DNA of 64,000 bases from Rugamonas sp. A1-17. GTDB taxonomy: Bacteria > Pseudomonadota > Gammaproteobacteria > Burkholderiales > Burkholderiaceae_D. Each line of letters opens with the position of its first letter. Within the stretch, counting starts at the first letter, position 1. Shown here one piece after another: positions 9,946 to 19,277 of this stretch. Under the pieces are notes generated by a model. It saw only the letters and a list, made by a program, of their open reading frames with translations. It was not told the origin of the DNA and ran no database searches. The DNA lies in the NCBI GenBank assembly GCA_025548565.1, contig JAJLPB010000006.1, forward strand, positions 186,001 through 250,000, written 5' to 3'. Made by a program: the position numbers and the translations under genes.

Positions 9946-10045
9946 GTCATTCCCGCGTAGGCGGGAATCCATGCAAGGCAAGCATTGCCTCCAGGTGGCG
10001 CGGATGGGCATGTTCAGCATGGGTTCCCGCTTGCGCGGGAACGAC
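9946..10045. repeat. REP doublet (REPIN-like inverted pair)
   Basis: Two 29-base units lie in opposite orientation at 9946-9974 and 10017-10045. Reverse-complementing the second gives a match to the first at 25 of 29 positions. Each unit is itself a hairpin with a TTCCCGC stem, four-base loop and GCGGGAA. The pair sits exactly between the two convergent T6SS blocks, so it may also end transcription from both sides. The arrangement fits REPINs mobilised by RAYT transposases, but no RAYT gene is in the window. Confidence 0.75.
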
Positions 10046-10051
10046 CGGCGG

Positions 10052-11092
10052 CTAGTTGGGAGGCCGTACTCCCAACATCTCTTCGATGTGGGAGAGCGAG
10101 CTTTCGTCCTTGATGACGGAGCGCAGCCAGGTGTGCAGGTCCTGCTCGCCGGCGTTGGCGGCCTTTTCTGCGAAGTAGGATACCGGGCTGTGAGGCTCGG
10201 TATCGCGGAAAAACTTCGCCACCGCGCGCAACTGGGCAATGGCCTGCGTGCGGTTGCGGATCGGACCGGGGGCGCCTTCGCGCTGTTGCGGCGCCGCCGC
10301 ACCGTTCGATGCGTGCGATGCAGGTTCCTCGACCGTGTCGTCGGTGTGCGCCTCGGCGCCGCCGGATTTGCCCGCCGCCGGCATCACGTGCAGCATGGAC
10401 TGCACGGCGTCGCGCGCGGCGGAGAAGCCCGGGCTGTCATGGCCCAGCTTCGCGTCCGATACTTTTTCCAATTGCAGCAGGGCGTCCATGCAGTATTGCG
10501 CGTCGGCCGTGAAGCCGGCGCAGAACTGCGCGGAATTGGAGCGCTTGGCCGCCTCCATGTCGGCCAGCTTGGGCGCGCCGGATTGGTCGTTGTCGCCGCC
10601 GCTGGCGCGCTTGCGGGCGGACTCGAAGTCGATGGTGGAGTAAGCCGTGTTGCGGCCTTCCGTCAGCGGCATCTCGCGGACCAGTGTTTTTGTGCGTGCC
10701 AGTATCCAGCTTAGATTGCCGACGCGTTGTTCGATGTCGCCGTCGTCCGCTTCGGGGTACAGGCCCATGTCCCAGTACTGTTCGCACAGGCCGGCCAGCA
10801 GGCGATAGCCTTCCGCCAGGCCGCGCAGGTGATGCTGCTTGGCCGCGGCCTCGGTCAGCCAGACCGCCAGGCGCAGGTCCTTGCTTTTCTCCGTCAACAG
10901 CGCGGCGCAGCGCTTGACGACGAATTCCCAATCCGCCTCCTTCAACTCCGTCACCCATTCGCCCTGGTCCAGCGACGGGTCGTCGAACTTGCGCGCCTGG
11001 GCGATGGCGTCCAGGTCGGACGAGAAGGACAGGTCCTCGCCCGATGGGCGGCTGTCGCTGATGGGGATTAATAACTGCTCTGCTGAAAACAT
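10052..11092 (-). CDS. tssA: T6SS cap/baseplate protein TssA (ImpA)
   Basis: The 346-residue product contains the ImpA N-terminal domain: LLIPISDSRPSGEDLSFSSD, then WLTEAAAKQHHLRGLAEGYRLL and the YWDMGLYPE motif. It ends in a short C-terminal module with SPVSYFAEKAANAGEQDLHT and WLRSVIKDESSLSHIEEMLG. TssA coordinates baseplate priming and sheath extension. The start ATG at 11092 has an AGAGGA element upstream; longer in-frame extensions run into the preceding gene. It is the last gene of the minus T6SS block, 16 bases after the OmpA-like gene, and ends next to the REP doublet. Confidence 0.93.
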   Translation of the reverse strand: MFSAEQLLIPISDSRPSGEDLSFSSDLDAIAQARKFDDPSLDQGEWVTELKEADWEFVVKRCAALLTEKSKDLRLAVWLTEAAAKQHHLRGLAEGYRLLAGLCEQYWDMGLYPEADDGDIEQRVGNLSWILARTKTLVREMPLTEGRNTAYSTIDFESARKRASGGDNDQSGAPKLADMEAAKRSNSAQFCAGFTADAQYCMDALLQLEKVSDAKLGHDSPGFSAARDAVQSMLHVMPAAGKSGGAEAHTDDTVEEPASHASNGAAAPQQREGAPGPIRNRTQAIAQLRAVAKFFRDTEPHSPVSYFAEKAANAGEQDLHTWLRSVIKDESSLSHIEEMLGVRPPN

Positions 11093-11108
11093 GATGTCCT
11101 CTGATTGA

Positions 11109-11909
11109 TTATTGGGCCATGCGGAACTCGATGCGGCGATTGCGCGCGCGTCCGTCCGCACTGTCATTGCTGGCGATCGGCCGGTCGGGACCCTGGCCGC
11201 TGGCGGTCAGCAGGTCGCCATTCAGGCCGTGGCTGGAGAAATAGGCCTTGACGGTCTCCGCGCGCGCCTGGCTCAGGCCAAGGTTGGTGGCGCGCAGGCC
11301 GGCGCTGTCGGTGTGGCCGATGATCTCGACCTTGCGGCCTTTGAGCTTGAGCAGCGCGGCCAGCATCTCGTCCAGGATCGCCTTGCCGGCCGGCGTCAGC
11401 TCGGCCTTGCCGCTTTCGAATTCCACCGTGCGGTTGGCCAGCGTGCTATCGAGGATGCTCTGGTCGGCGGCCGATACGCGCAGGCCGTTGTTGACGGTGT
11501 AGGTCGGATTGAGGCTGGTCGCGACGTTGCTGGCGATGCGCTGGCGCTGCGCTTCGTTGGCGACCTCGCCGCGCAGGCTGACGTTGCTGCCATCGATCTT
11601 GAGCTGGCCGCGGCTGATCTGCTTCAGGTCCGGGGTGATCAGTTTTTGCACGTAGCCGTTCCAGTTGGCCGGCATTGCGACCGGGCCGATGGCGATCTGG
11701 TCGACCACCTTGTCGGCGCCGTAGACTTCGCGCAGCTTGGCCAGCACGGCGGCCTTGCTGCCTTCGTCCGGCACGGTGCCGCTGGCCAGCACCTGGCCGG
11801 GTTCCGGTGCGGCGGGCGCCAGACCGGAGTTCTGGGCACCGGCGCCGGCGGCGCCGAGCGCGCACAGGGCGGTCAGCAGGGCGTTGGCTATCAATTTGTT
11901 AGAGCGCAT
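11109..11909 (-). CDS. T6SS-associated exported BON-OmpA protein
   Basis: The 266-residue protein has a Sec signal peptide ending near GAGA-QN. A BON-like segment (about residues 130-185: LKIDGSNVSLRGEVANEAQR) follows, then an OmpA C-terminal peptidoglycan-binding domain. The latter shows ANRTVEFESGKAEL, GHTDSAG, LSQARAETVKAYF and the final GRARNRRIEFRM. The cysteine in the signal region is not in a lipobox, so it is probably periplasmic, bound to peptidoglycan. It starts two bases after tagF. In T6SS clusters such domains usually anchor the membrane complex to the wall (TagL/TssL-type extensions); here it is a free-standing protein. Confidence 0.85.
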   Translation of the reverse strand: MRSNKLIANALLTALCALGAAGAGAQNSGLAPAAPEPGQVLASGTVPDEGSKAAVLAKLREVYGADKVVDQIAIGPVAMPANWNGYVQKLITPDLKQISRGQLKIDGSNVSLRGEVANEAQRQRIASNVATSLNPTYTVNNGLRVSAADQSILDSTLANRTVEFESGKAELTPAGKAILDEMLAALLKLKGRKVEIIGHTDSAGLRATNLGLSQARAETVKAYFSSHGLNGDLLTASGQGPDRPIASNDSADGRARNRRIEFRMAQ

Positions 11910-11911
11910 GA

Positions 11912-12898
11912 TCAGGTTCCGATAAACGCCGCGCCGACGGAATCCAGCGCGGACTTGAGTGACAGGTTGGCTTGCGCCAGGTAGGTGGACAGCTTCTTGA
12001 TGCCGTAGTCGGAATCGATTTGCTCTTCCACCCAATCCAGATGTTCGAAGTCGATGTGGTGATCGAATCCGGCTTGCGGGTCGACGATGGCGCGCAGCGT
12101 TTGCGCGGACGCGCCGCTGAAGCCCAGTATCATCACCGGCCGCTGGTCGATACGGGTGACGAACAGCGCCAGTTCGAAATCGGCGCGCGCCAGGAACGGC
12201 GTGATCAGGTGCATCCAGAACGCGGCGACCAGGTTGCGGTACATCGGATCGGTCGGCAGCGGCAGCAGCAGGCTCTTTTCCAGGCGGCTGGAGCTGCTGG
12301 CCATGACCGGTTGCAGCAGCATGCCAAGCGCCAGCAGAATTTGCCGCGCCGTTCCTTTGAAGCCGGTCTGCCCCAGCATCGCATCGAGCGCGCCCACGGT
12401 TTGCAGTTCAAGGAAGTCCTCGAAGGCCGCGTCGTAGGCGGCCGCACGCAGATCGAGTTCGATCATGTGGTTGGCGGCGCTTTGCAGCGGCAGTGTCGGA
12501 TCGCTGGCTTCGCGCACGCCGGTGGTCAGCGCTTCGAGCCGGTTCCACATGCGCGTCAGCACCAGCGGCGCGTTTTCCACGAACGCCGCGGGCTCGCTGA
12601 CTTCCATTGAACCCATCATCAGGAAGGGGTAGCGGCGGCTGGACTGGTCGCTGCTGGCGACGATGTGGCCGGCGATGGCGTGCCGGCGGCGCGGCCCGAC
12701 GAAGGCGAAATGCACCGGCGCGGCGGCGTCGTAGTTCAGCTTCCAGCGGGCGTCTGTGCTCAGCAGGTCCATCGCCTGCGATAGCCAGTCGTCCAGCACC
12801 TTGATCAGGGCCGGGCTGTCGCTGCCTTTGACGAAATCGCCCCGGCTGGGAATCTTGCCGAAGTAGCCGACGCTGACAGGAGTGGCACCGCGGCTCAT
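11912..12898 (-). CDS. tagF: T6SS accessory protein TagF (ImpM)
   Basis: The 328-residue product has the TagF signature near its N-terminus (VGYFGKIPSRGDFVKG) and the RRHAIAGHIVASSDQ segment. In several species TagF is a post-translational repressor of T6SS firing. This protein lacks the fused PppA phosphatase domain found in some homologues. Its ATG overlaps the tssM stop in an ATGA arrangement (12895-12898), so synthesis is coupled to TssM. Confidence 0.93.
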   Translation of the reverse strand: MSRGATPVSVGYFGKIPSRGDFVKGSDSPALIKVLDDWLSQAMDLLSTDARWKLNYDAAAPVHFAFVGPRRRHAIAGHIVASSDQSSRRYPFLMMGSMEVSEPAAFVENAPLVLTRMWNRLEALTTGVREASDPTLPLQSAANHMIELDLRAAAYDAAFEDFLELQTVGALDAMLGQTGFKGTARQILLALGMLLQPVMASSSSRLEKSLLLPLPTDPMYRNLVAAFWMHLITPFLARADFELALFVTRIDQRPVMILGFSGASAQTLRAIVDPQAGFDHHIDFEHLDWVEEQIDSDYGIKKLSTYLAQANLSLKSALDSVGAAFIGT

Positions 12899-15800
12899 TG
12901 AGCGGCTCCCATGGTGGCCGCTGCCGCGGTGCGTGTCGGCGCCGCCGCGGGCTTGGGCGCGACCGTGCCCGCAGGCGCTGGTGCCGGCGCGGATGGCGCC
13001 CTTGGCGCGGCCGGCGCGGGGGCGGGGGCAGGTGCCGTGGCGATGATCGATTCCGGCAGGCGCAGGCGCTTGAAGCCTTGCGCGGCCTGAACCGGCTGCG
13101 GTGCGGGCGCCTGTTCGGTGGCGACGATCTTCAGGTTGGCGGTGACGGCCACGCCGGCGTTGTTCCAGCTCAGTTCAAACGCGCCATTGTCTTTGCGTTT
13201 GCGGGTGGCGGCGTCGATCATTTTCTTCAGGCCGAAGTGGCCAGGCTCGTTGAGCAGCACCACGCTGCGGCCTTCCGGGGTGATGGCGGTGATCTTCGAG
13301 CCAGGGACACCCTGCGGATTCGGCCATGCCATGTGTACCCAGGGCTGCGGCTGGCCGCGCCAGCGCAGCGACTGGCCGTCGATTTCGATGGTGAACTCGG
13401 TGGCGCCGGTGGCGCCCAGCGCTTGCAGGTCGAACTTGGTTTGTGCCTCGCCGCCGCTGGCTGCGGCGGTGTTGGCGACACCGGCCGCCGACAGCGGCGC
13501 GATCCAGTTCGGGAAGGCCGCCACCACAGGCGGCGCCAGGTTGACGCCCATGTCGGCCCAGGTCTTGGCGCTCAGGGAGTCGCCACGGCGCACGACCAGC
13601 GGGCCGATGGTGGTGTTGAAGAATTTGGCGATGGCGCCGTCCGGGCCGAAGATCTCGCCGATCTCGGCATTGCTCGCTTCCGCGCGCGATTCGGTCGCGA
13701 ATGGATATTTCAACGCCAGGTTCTTGCTGAACGGTTGCAGCACTTGCGCGGTCCAGACCTTGTCGATTTCGGTTTCAGTCGGCTTGACGATGACGGCAAA
13801 GGTCTGCATCAGCGGACGCACGAGGATGGGGCGGATCGCCAGTTTCTGTGCGTCGGTCATCCCGATCAGCATCTGTTCGTCGACGTATTTGAGCGCGTCG
13901 GCCAGTTCGGAGCCGGTGCCGTCCAGCGTTTGCTGCATCAGCTGCTTGGCGCCCGGACCCGGATCGCCCTGGTTCTTGATCTGGTTGAAACGAGTACGCA
14001 GCTTGGACATCTGCTCGACGTAGCCGCGCATCAGCGACGCGTCCTTGTCCTTGGCGACCACCAGCCGCGCCACGCCGGAGAACTCACGTCCGACAGGGCC
14101 CAGCGGCAGCGGCGCGTTCGGCGCGCCGCCGGTGCTGGCGACGTTGATGTTGAGCTGCGACGGCTTCTGGCGCAGGATGGTTTCGCGGAACCAGCCGGTG
14201 ACGCCGCGTTGCGCGCGTTGCAGGCCGGCGTCCAGCAGCGACGGATTGTCCCACGAGGTTTGCTCGTAGACGGTCGTCACCAGCTTGTTCAGCGGCGAGG
14301 TCTGTGGATCGCCCAGGCGGTTCATCGCGGCGGCGGCGTTGTCGAAGGTCTCCAGGTCGCGGATGGTCACGCCCTGCACGAACTTCTCCCATTCCTTGGC
14401 GTAGTCGTTCTTGTACAGCTCAACCAGCGATTTCTGGATCTGTTCCGGGCTGCCTTCCAGCGTCAGGTCGTCCTTGGACGAGGTTTTCAGCACCCAGTCG
14501 GCGCTTTGCATTTCGCGGTTGGCCGCGTCGCGGAAGGCCTCCTGCACAAAGCCTTCCCACGCCTGGCGCGTGAAGCTGCCGGGAATGGCGTAGCTGCCCA
14601 GTACCAGTTCCTTGTCCTGCTCACCGACGATGCGGGCGACCGTCATCGACGGGAAGCGGGTGGCGGCGCGGGCCTTGACGTCGGCGTAGACGCGCTCGCG
14701 CGCCGGCATGCCGCGCACCACGCGGCGCAGGTTGTCGCGGGTCTGGTCGACCAGCGCCAGTTTGCCGTCGATCTGCGGCCAGGAGGTGTCGTTGATCTGC
14801 GAAAGGTAGAAGGAGATCATGCGCTCGGCGCTGCGTATCATCTGCTCGCGCGGCATGGCACCACGGTTCCCGTCCAGCCAGACGCGCCAGAAGCGGGTCA
14901 GCTGGTCGTTGAGGTGGCCGGCTTCGGCGCGCGATTTGTCGCTCAACATCAGGTAGGTCTTCAGCGCGTTGTAGGCGTCTTCCGCGTTGGCGGGCGACGA
15001 GTCCTTGAACTGCGTGGCGCCGTTGTTGACCGGTGCGGCAGACGTGGCGTCGGTTGCCGCGCCGGTGACGGCCGCCGTTACCGGCTTGGACATCGGCTGC
15101 AGCTGCGCCGCGCCGCTGTTGACTTCTCCGAGGAAGGCTTCCAGCGACTGGCCCACTGGCTTGAGCATCACCTCGCGCACGCCGGCGAAGTATTCCTCGC
15201 GCAGCTTGCGGTCGAGCAGATTACCCTGGTACAGGCCAAGGCCCAGCGACAGCGGGCGGTGTTCGCGATAGCTGTCCAGCTGTTCGATGCGGTCCTGCAG
15301 GATCTCCAGCGCCTGGAAGCGCGATTGCAGGTCCATGCGGTTCTGCTGTACTTTGATGGCCTGGTCCAGGTCCGCCTGGACGTTGGCGACCAGCTGGCGG
15401 TTGTTCATGTACGACCAGCTCCAGCCGGCCAGCGCCAGGCCGACGAAGGCGGTGGCGGCGAAGAAGGCGGCGTAGCGCATGCGCGTCTTGGCCGGGCTGG
15501 CGTATTGCGCGACCAGGTCCTTGTCCGCGAAGATCACCTTGCGGAACAGGTTAAGCAGGAAGTAGCCCTGCTGCTGGTGGGATTCTTCATGTTCCTTCGG
15601 CTGCAGCTTCAGGTCGAAGCGCTGCGCCACGCGGTGCGAGGAGGCGGACACGGATTCGCCTTCCTGCAGGGCGCTGGTGAAGTAGAAGCCGCGGAATACG
15701 GGCTTGAACTGGAACGGGTTCTCTTCAAACAGCGTGGCGATGAAGGCGCGCAGCGACGGTTTGATCGAGCTGAATTCCAGCGGGAAGGTGAACACGCCGG

Positions 15801-16785
15801 ATGGCATGCGCTCGCGCCATTGCAGGGCCATGTTGGCCTGGCTCAGGTCCTTCAGGCCGTCGTACAGTTCATCGAAGCGGGCGTCGAACTGGTCGAGTAT
15901 CTGCTCGCTGGTGGTGGACTGGCTGTAGGGCAGGGTGGCGCCCCAGATTTTATCGCGTTCGCCGCGCTCGGAGTCCTGGAAGAATTCGTTGAAGCCGGTG
16001 ATCAGGTCGGCCTTGGTGAAGACCACGTACACGGGCGCGTGGACCTCGAGGCGCTCGGTCAGTTCCTGTACGCGCTGGCGCAGGTTCTTGGCCAGGTTGA
16101 TGGCGAATTCAGGACGGTTGCGCGTTAATTCCGCGACGCTGACGGCGATGATGACGCCGTTGATCGGCGCCTTCTTGCGGTATTTTTTCAGCAGATCGAG
16201 GAAGCCGAACCACTCGCCACGGTCCTCGTCGACGACCGAGTAGCGGCCCGCCGTATCGAGCAGGATGCCGTCGGTGGTGAAGAACCAGTCGCAGTTGCGG
16301 GTGCCGCCCACGCCTTGCACGATCTTGGTGTCGGCGAACGGGAACTGCAGGCCGGAGCTGGCGATCGCCGTGCTCTTGCCGGCCGCCGGATTACCGATGA
16401 CCATATACCACGGCAGCTCGTACAGCGCGGCGTTGCCGGAGAACTGGCCGATCTTCGAGCCCTTGATGGTGGCGATGGCGTCCAGCAGGCGCTTGCGGAT
16501 CACGTCCGTTTCCTGGCGCTGGGCCGGGTCGGGTTTGGCGGGGGCCTTGTTGACCTGCTGTTCCAGCATGTCGCCCAGTTGCGAGGCGGCGCGCTGCTTG
16601 CGCTGGCGGCGCCATAGCCAGACGATGGCGCCGAACAGCAGCGCGATCGCCAGCACGGTCCAGGCGACGCTGGCCGGCCATTCGAAGATGGCGGAGGCGA
16701 TCAGCAAACAGGCGGCGAAGGCCACCCAGCCGATTACGATCAGGCTGTTGCGGGTCGTCAGGAATTGCCAGGTTTTTTGCATCAT
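12895..16785 (-). CDS. tssM: T6SS inner-membrane core protein TssM (IcmF)
   Basis: The 1296-residue protein is the IcmF-type core of the membrane complex. Two N-terminal membrane spans (about residues 12-60) precede a cytoplasmic NTPase-like domain with Walker A GNPAAGKST at about 131-139. A third span (about 440-465) leads to the large periplasmic domain. The C-terminus is an unusual Pro/Ala-rich tail of roughly 45 residues. The ATG at 16785 begins a sensible MMQKTWQFL start. An upstream TTG at 16818 overlaps the preceding TGA as TTGA and could be used by coupling, adding 11 residues. Neither has a clear Shine-Dalgarno. It is coupled downstream to tagF. Confidence 0.95.
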   Translation of the reverse strand: MMQKTWQFLTTRNSLIVIGWVAFAACLLIASAIFEWPASVAWTVLAIALLFGAIVWLWRRQRKQRAASQLGDMLEQQVNKAPAKPDPAQRQETDVIRKRLLDAIATIKGSKIGQFSGNAALYELPWYMVIGNPAAGKSTAIASSGLQFPFADTKIVQGVGGTRNCDWFFTTDGILLDTAGRYSVVDEDRGEWFGFLDLLKKYRKKAPINGVIIAVSVAELTRNRPEFAINLAKNLRQRVQELTERLEVHAPVYVVFTKADLITGFNEFFQDSERGERDKIWGATLPYSQSTTSEQILDQFDARFDELYDGLKDLSQANMALQWRERMPSGVFTFPLEFSSIKPSLRAFIATLFEENPFQFKPVFRGFYFTSALQEGESVSASSHRVAQRFDLKLQPKEHEESHQQQGYFLLNLFRKVIFADKDLVAQYASPAKTRMRYAAFFAATAFVGLALAGWSWSYMNNRQLVANVQADLDQAIKVQQNRMDLQSRFQALEILQDRIEQLDSYREHRPLSLGLGLYQGNLLDRKLREEYFAGVREVMLKPVGQSLEAFLGEVNSGAAQLQPMSKPVTAAVTGAATDATSAAPVNNGATQFKDSSPANAEDAYNALKTYLMLSDKSRAEAGHLNDQLTRFWRVWLDGNRGAMPREQMIRSAERMISFYLSQINDTSWPQIDGKLALVDQTRDNLRRVVRGMPARERVYADVKARAATRFPSMTVARIVGEQDKELVLGSYAIPGSFTRQAWEGFVQEAFRDAANREMQSADWVLKTSSKDDLTLEGSPEQIQKSLVELYKNDYAKEWEKFVQGVTIRDLETFDNAAAAMNRLGDPQTSPLNKLVTTVYEQTSWDNPSLLDAGLQRAQRGVTGWFRETILRQKPSQLNINVASTGGAPNAPLPLGPVGREFSGVARLVVAKDKDASLMRGYVEQMSKLRTRFNQIKNQGDPGPGAKQLMQQTLDGTGSELADALKYVDEQMLIGMTDAQKLAIRPILVRPLMQTFAVIVKPTETEIDKVWTAQVLQPFSKNLALKYPFATESRAEASNAEIGEIFGPDGAIAKFFNTTIGPLVVRRGDSLSAKTWADMGVNLAPPVVAAFPNWIAPLSAAGVANTAAASGGEAQTKFDLQALGATGATEFTIEIDGQSLRWRGQPQPWVHMAWPNPQGVPGSKITAITPEGRSVVLLNEPGHFGLKKMIDAATRKRKDNGAFELSWNNAGVAVTANLKIVATEQAPAPQPVQAAQGFKRLRLPESIIATAPAPAPAPAAPRAPSAPAPAPAGTVAPKPAAAPTRTAAAATMGAAQ

Positions 16786-16814
16786 GATTGGGGCTCTAGA
16801 AAAAATCGGGGAAA

Positions 16815-18218
16815 TCAAACAGGTATGGCTGCGGCGGGACCGATGACGGCGACGTCGCGCCGGAACGGGTCCAGGTTACTGATGCACAGGATGACGGCGT
16901 TGCGGCTCTGCGCTTCCTGCCGCGCCACGGCCAGCGCGGTCAACCAGGTGACGGCGCCGCAATTGCCGCAGCTGGCGCCGACGCTGAAGACGTCGGTGGC
17001 TGGATCGAGTTGCGGGGTCGCTTCCGAGACGACGCCCATCAGCTCCATGACGCGGCTGGTGCGGTGGTCGGTGTCGGCGCTGACCAGGGCGACGGCCGAC
17101 GCGTCGCGCCCCGCGCCTTGCAGCGCCTTGGTACTCAGCTCCCGCAAAAGTTCGGCGTTGGCGCGTTTGGAGACGTCGGCGGAGTGGGGCAGGCGTCCGC
17201 TGCTCACGGCCAGCAGCCGCGGCTGCAGGGCGCCGGGTCCCAGCAGCGCCGCCTGATGGGTGTCTGCCAGCAGCAGGCCTGCCGCGCCTTCGCCGGGGAT
17301 CTGGCCTTGCGGGTGGTTGGCGCTGAATAGCGCGCTGCCGTTGTCCAGCCGCTCGACGCTGTCCGCGCCAAGGTGGGAGCCGCAAGCGACGATCATGGCG
17401 AGCGCCGGCGGCTCGTTCGACAGCAGCCGTACCAGCGCGGCGCCGGCTTCGGCGTCCAGGGCGCTGCGTTCGGGGGCGACGGCGATGCGGTCCTCCGGCC
17501 AGCCGGCCTGGATCACCAGGTGGCGGAACCACTGGATGGCGGCCTGGCGGTGTTCCGGCTTCCAGTCGGCCATCCATACCGCCTGCAGTTGCAGCATCGG
17601 CAGCGACGGCGGCTCGCGGCGGGCGATCTGTTCGGCGTGGAGGCGCAGCTGCGGATGGTCTCCAATGCAGGCGCTCAATTCGCCGACCACTTCGCTGCCG
17701 GCGCTGAGCGCGCGCCATTGTTCGTCGCTGAAGCGGGGCTGCATGTGGTTGGCCGCCAGCCAGTCCGACATCTCGGTGCGTGTCGCGTCGGCGTCGATGT
17801 GGGCGATGCGGGCGCTCATGACGGGGTAGCCGTAGGCGTCGTTGAGCTCCGGGTCCAGCGCGGGACGGGCCTTGTTTTCGGCCAGCGTGGCGCTCAGTTC
17901 AGCGGGCGACGTGCCATGCGGCGCGCGCACGGCGGCCGCCACCAGCGACAGCGACGGGCCGCGTGCCGGCGCCACGGGCGCCTCGGGCTGCGCGGCGGCG
18001 CTGGGTGCGGCGGCGGCCGCGGGGGCCGCGATGCCGCGGTAGATCTTCCCGCCCAGCCAGAAGAACGCCAGCAACGCCAGGGGCAGCACCAGCAGGTACA
18101 GTACCAGATCGTCGGTGGCCGGCATGCGGTTGTTCGCGCGCCAGAACCAGACCGCGCCCAGCCAACTGGCGCCGAACGCCAGGATCATTGTCATCAAATT
18201 TTTAAGCCATGCCGCCAT
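16815..18218 (-). CDS. T6SS-linked membrane protein with degenerate ketosynthase-like (thiolase-fold) domain
   Basis: The 467-residue protein has two N-terminal membrane spans (about 6-26 and 39-58), an Ala/Pro linker, and a soluble domain from about residue 110. Three pieces recall beta-ketoacyl synthases: IPGEGAAGLLL (307-317), an ADTDHRTSR segment (381-389), and GASCGNCGAVTWLTALAVA (414-432), which occupies the place of the GHTLGAAG box. The usual catalytic Cys-His-His set is not evident, so it looks like a pseudoenzyme used as a scaffold. It lies between tagX (13 bases upstream) and tssM (overlapping when TTG 16818 is used). The relationship is my inference from motif spacing; function is unknown. 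Confidence 0.7.
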   Translation of the reverse strand: MAAWLKNLMTMILAFGASWLGAVWFWRANNRMPATDDLVLYLLVLPLALLAFFWLGGKIYRGIAAPAAAAAPSAAAQPEAPVAPARGPSLSLVAAAVRAPHGTSPAELSATLAENKARPALDPELNDAYGYPVMSARIAHIDADATRTEMSDWLAANHMQPRFSDEQWRALSAGSEVVGELSACIGDHPQLRLHAEQIARREPPSLPMLQLQAVWMADWKPEHRQAAIQWFRHLVIQAGWPEDRIAVAPERSALDAEAGAALVRLLSNEPPALAMIVACGSHLGADSVERLDNGSALFSANHPQGQIPGEGAAGLLLADTHQAALLGPGALQPRLLAVSSGRLPHSADVSKRANAELLRELSTKALQGAGRDASAVALVSADTDHRTSRVMELMGVVSEATPQLDPATDVFSVGASCGNCGAVTWLTALAVARQEAQSRNAVILCISNLDPFRRDVAVIGPAAAIPV

Positions 18219-18231
18219 TTTTGCCCGTACC

Positions 18232-19071
18232 TTATCGTCTCATCACACCGGGCATGCGCAGTTCCGTATGCCCGAAATCCATCATCTTCCAGCGTCCGCC
18301 CCAGGTCAGGCCCAGCGACTCGGCCACTTCGCCGTAGAGCTGGTAGCCGCGCATGGCCCACGGATCTTTTTCCGAGATCACCAGCTTGCCGTCGCGCAGG
18401 AACGCGCAGTCGGCGGCCAGGCCGTATTGGTGCCAGCTCTGGAACGCCGCCGCATTGGTGACGTTCGGTCCCATCGCGGCCAGCGCGTTCTGGCGTTCCG
18501 GGCTGCGGTAGCCTTCCAGGATCGCCATGTCGTAGCCGTGCTTTTCCTTCATGATCTTGAAGGCCATCAGCAGCCGCTGCGCGTAGGCGGCGTCCATCAA
18601 GGCCCAGTCGCGGCTCGCGGAGACCAGCATCGGCCGCTCCAGCGCCACTTCGGCCGACGCGAACACCAGCGGCGGCAATGGCGGTGGCGGCACCAGCTGT
18701 TCGCCCTGCAGCAGATCGGCGACCTGGGTGTTGACTTCCCTGGTCGAGGTTTCGAAGCCGCTCAGCGTGTTCCTGGTACTCATCAGCAGCGCCAGCAGCG
18801 GCGGAATGCAGATCAGCGCGGCGCCGCCCAGGCACAGCACGTAATGCTGCCGCAGGAAGGCGCCGACTTCGCCAACCGAGGCGCGTCCGCTGCGGCCCAG
18901 GGCGCTCGCTTCCCGCTGGTGGCGCTGGGCGATGCGGCCGACCCGCTGCTGCAGCCGCTGGCCGGCGCCCGCCAGCGCGTTGAGCACGAATTCGCGCCCG
19001 GCCGGAAACAGCACCATCCAGCTGATCAGGCAGGCCAGGACGAAATAGAGTGCGATTGCCAGTATCAGCAC
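18232..19071 (-). CDS. tagX: TagX-like membrane-anchored M15 peptidoglycan endopeptidase
   Basis: The 279-residue protein has membrane spans at about 1-22 and 78-98 and a periplasmic C-terminal peptidase domain. Metal-site residues follow the M15 pattern: SWHQYGLAADC (H214, D221) and the DFGH segment (D265, H268) after TWGGRW. TagX enzymes cut peptide cross-bridges or stems so that the T6SS envelope complex can pass the cell wall. The start is GTG at 19071 with a GGAGAG element nine bases upstream. It is the first gene of the minus T6SS block. Confidence 0.85.
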   Translation of the reverse strand: MLILAIALYFVLACLISWMVLFPAGREFVLNALAGAGQRLQQRVGRIAQRHQREASALGRSGRASVGEVGAFLRQHYVLCLGGAALICIPPLLALLMSTRNTLSGFETSTREVNTQVADLLQGEQLVPPPPLPPLVFASAEVALERPMLVSASRDWALMDAAYAQRLLMAFKIMKEKHGYDMAILEGYRSPERQNALAAMGPNVTNAAAFQSWHQYGLAADCAFLRDGKLVISEKDPWAMRGYQLYGEVAESLGLTWGGRWKMMDFGHTELRMPGVMRR

Positions 19072-19277
19072 GACAGCATCTCTCCAGCAGAACGTTGCAT
19101 CATTAGTATCCTTAAAGCATTGCTTTGAGTATATCTTACAGTTATGACAATCCAGCGCACGATTGAAATCTCCCTGTGAAACGGCGTATTTCCGTGGTGC
19201 GCACGGTTGAGTTCGTAATTTGCGTCGTGTTTTTCTTGAATCGCGTAAAGTAATGCGAAATTAACAAGGAGTACATT
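19072..19277. promoter_or_regulatory. divergent promoter region between the minus T6SS block and the vgrG unit
   Basis: This is a 206-base stretch, noticeably richer in A and T than the genes on either side, separating tagX (minus) from the gene leading into vgrG (plus). It must hold promoters for both directions. I did not find a convincing -35/-10 pair by eye. AAGGAG at 19266-19271 is the ribosome-binding site for the TTG start at 19278. Confidence 0.5.

Noticed and set aside
12898-16128. A 1076-codon open frame on the plus strand opposite tssM
   Set aside because: It is the antisense shadow of a GC-rich gene; the composition is Arg/Gly/His/Val-skewed with no domain, and tssM is certain on the other strand.
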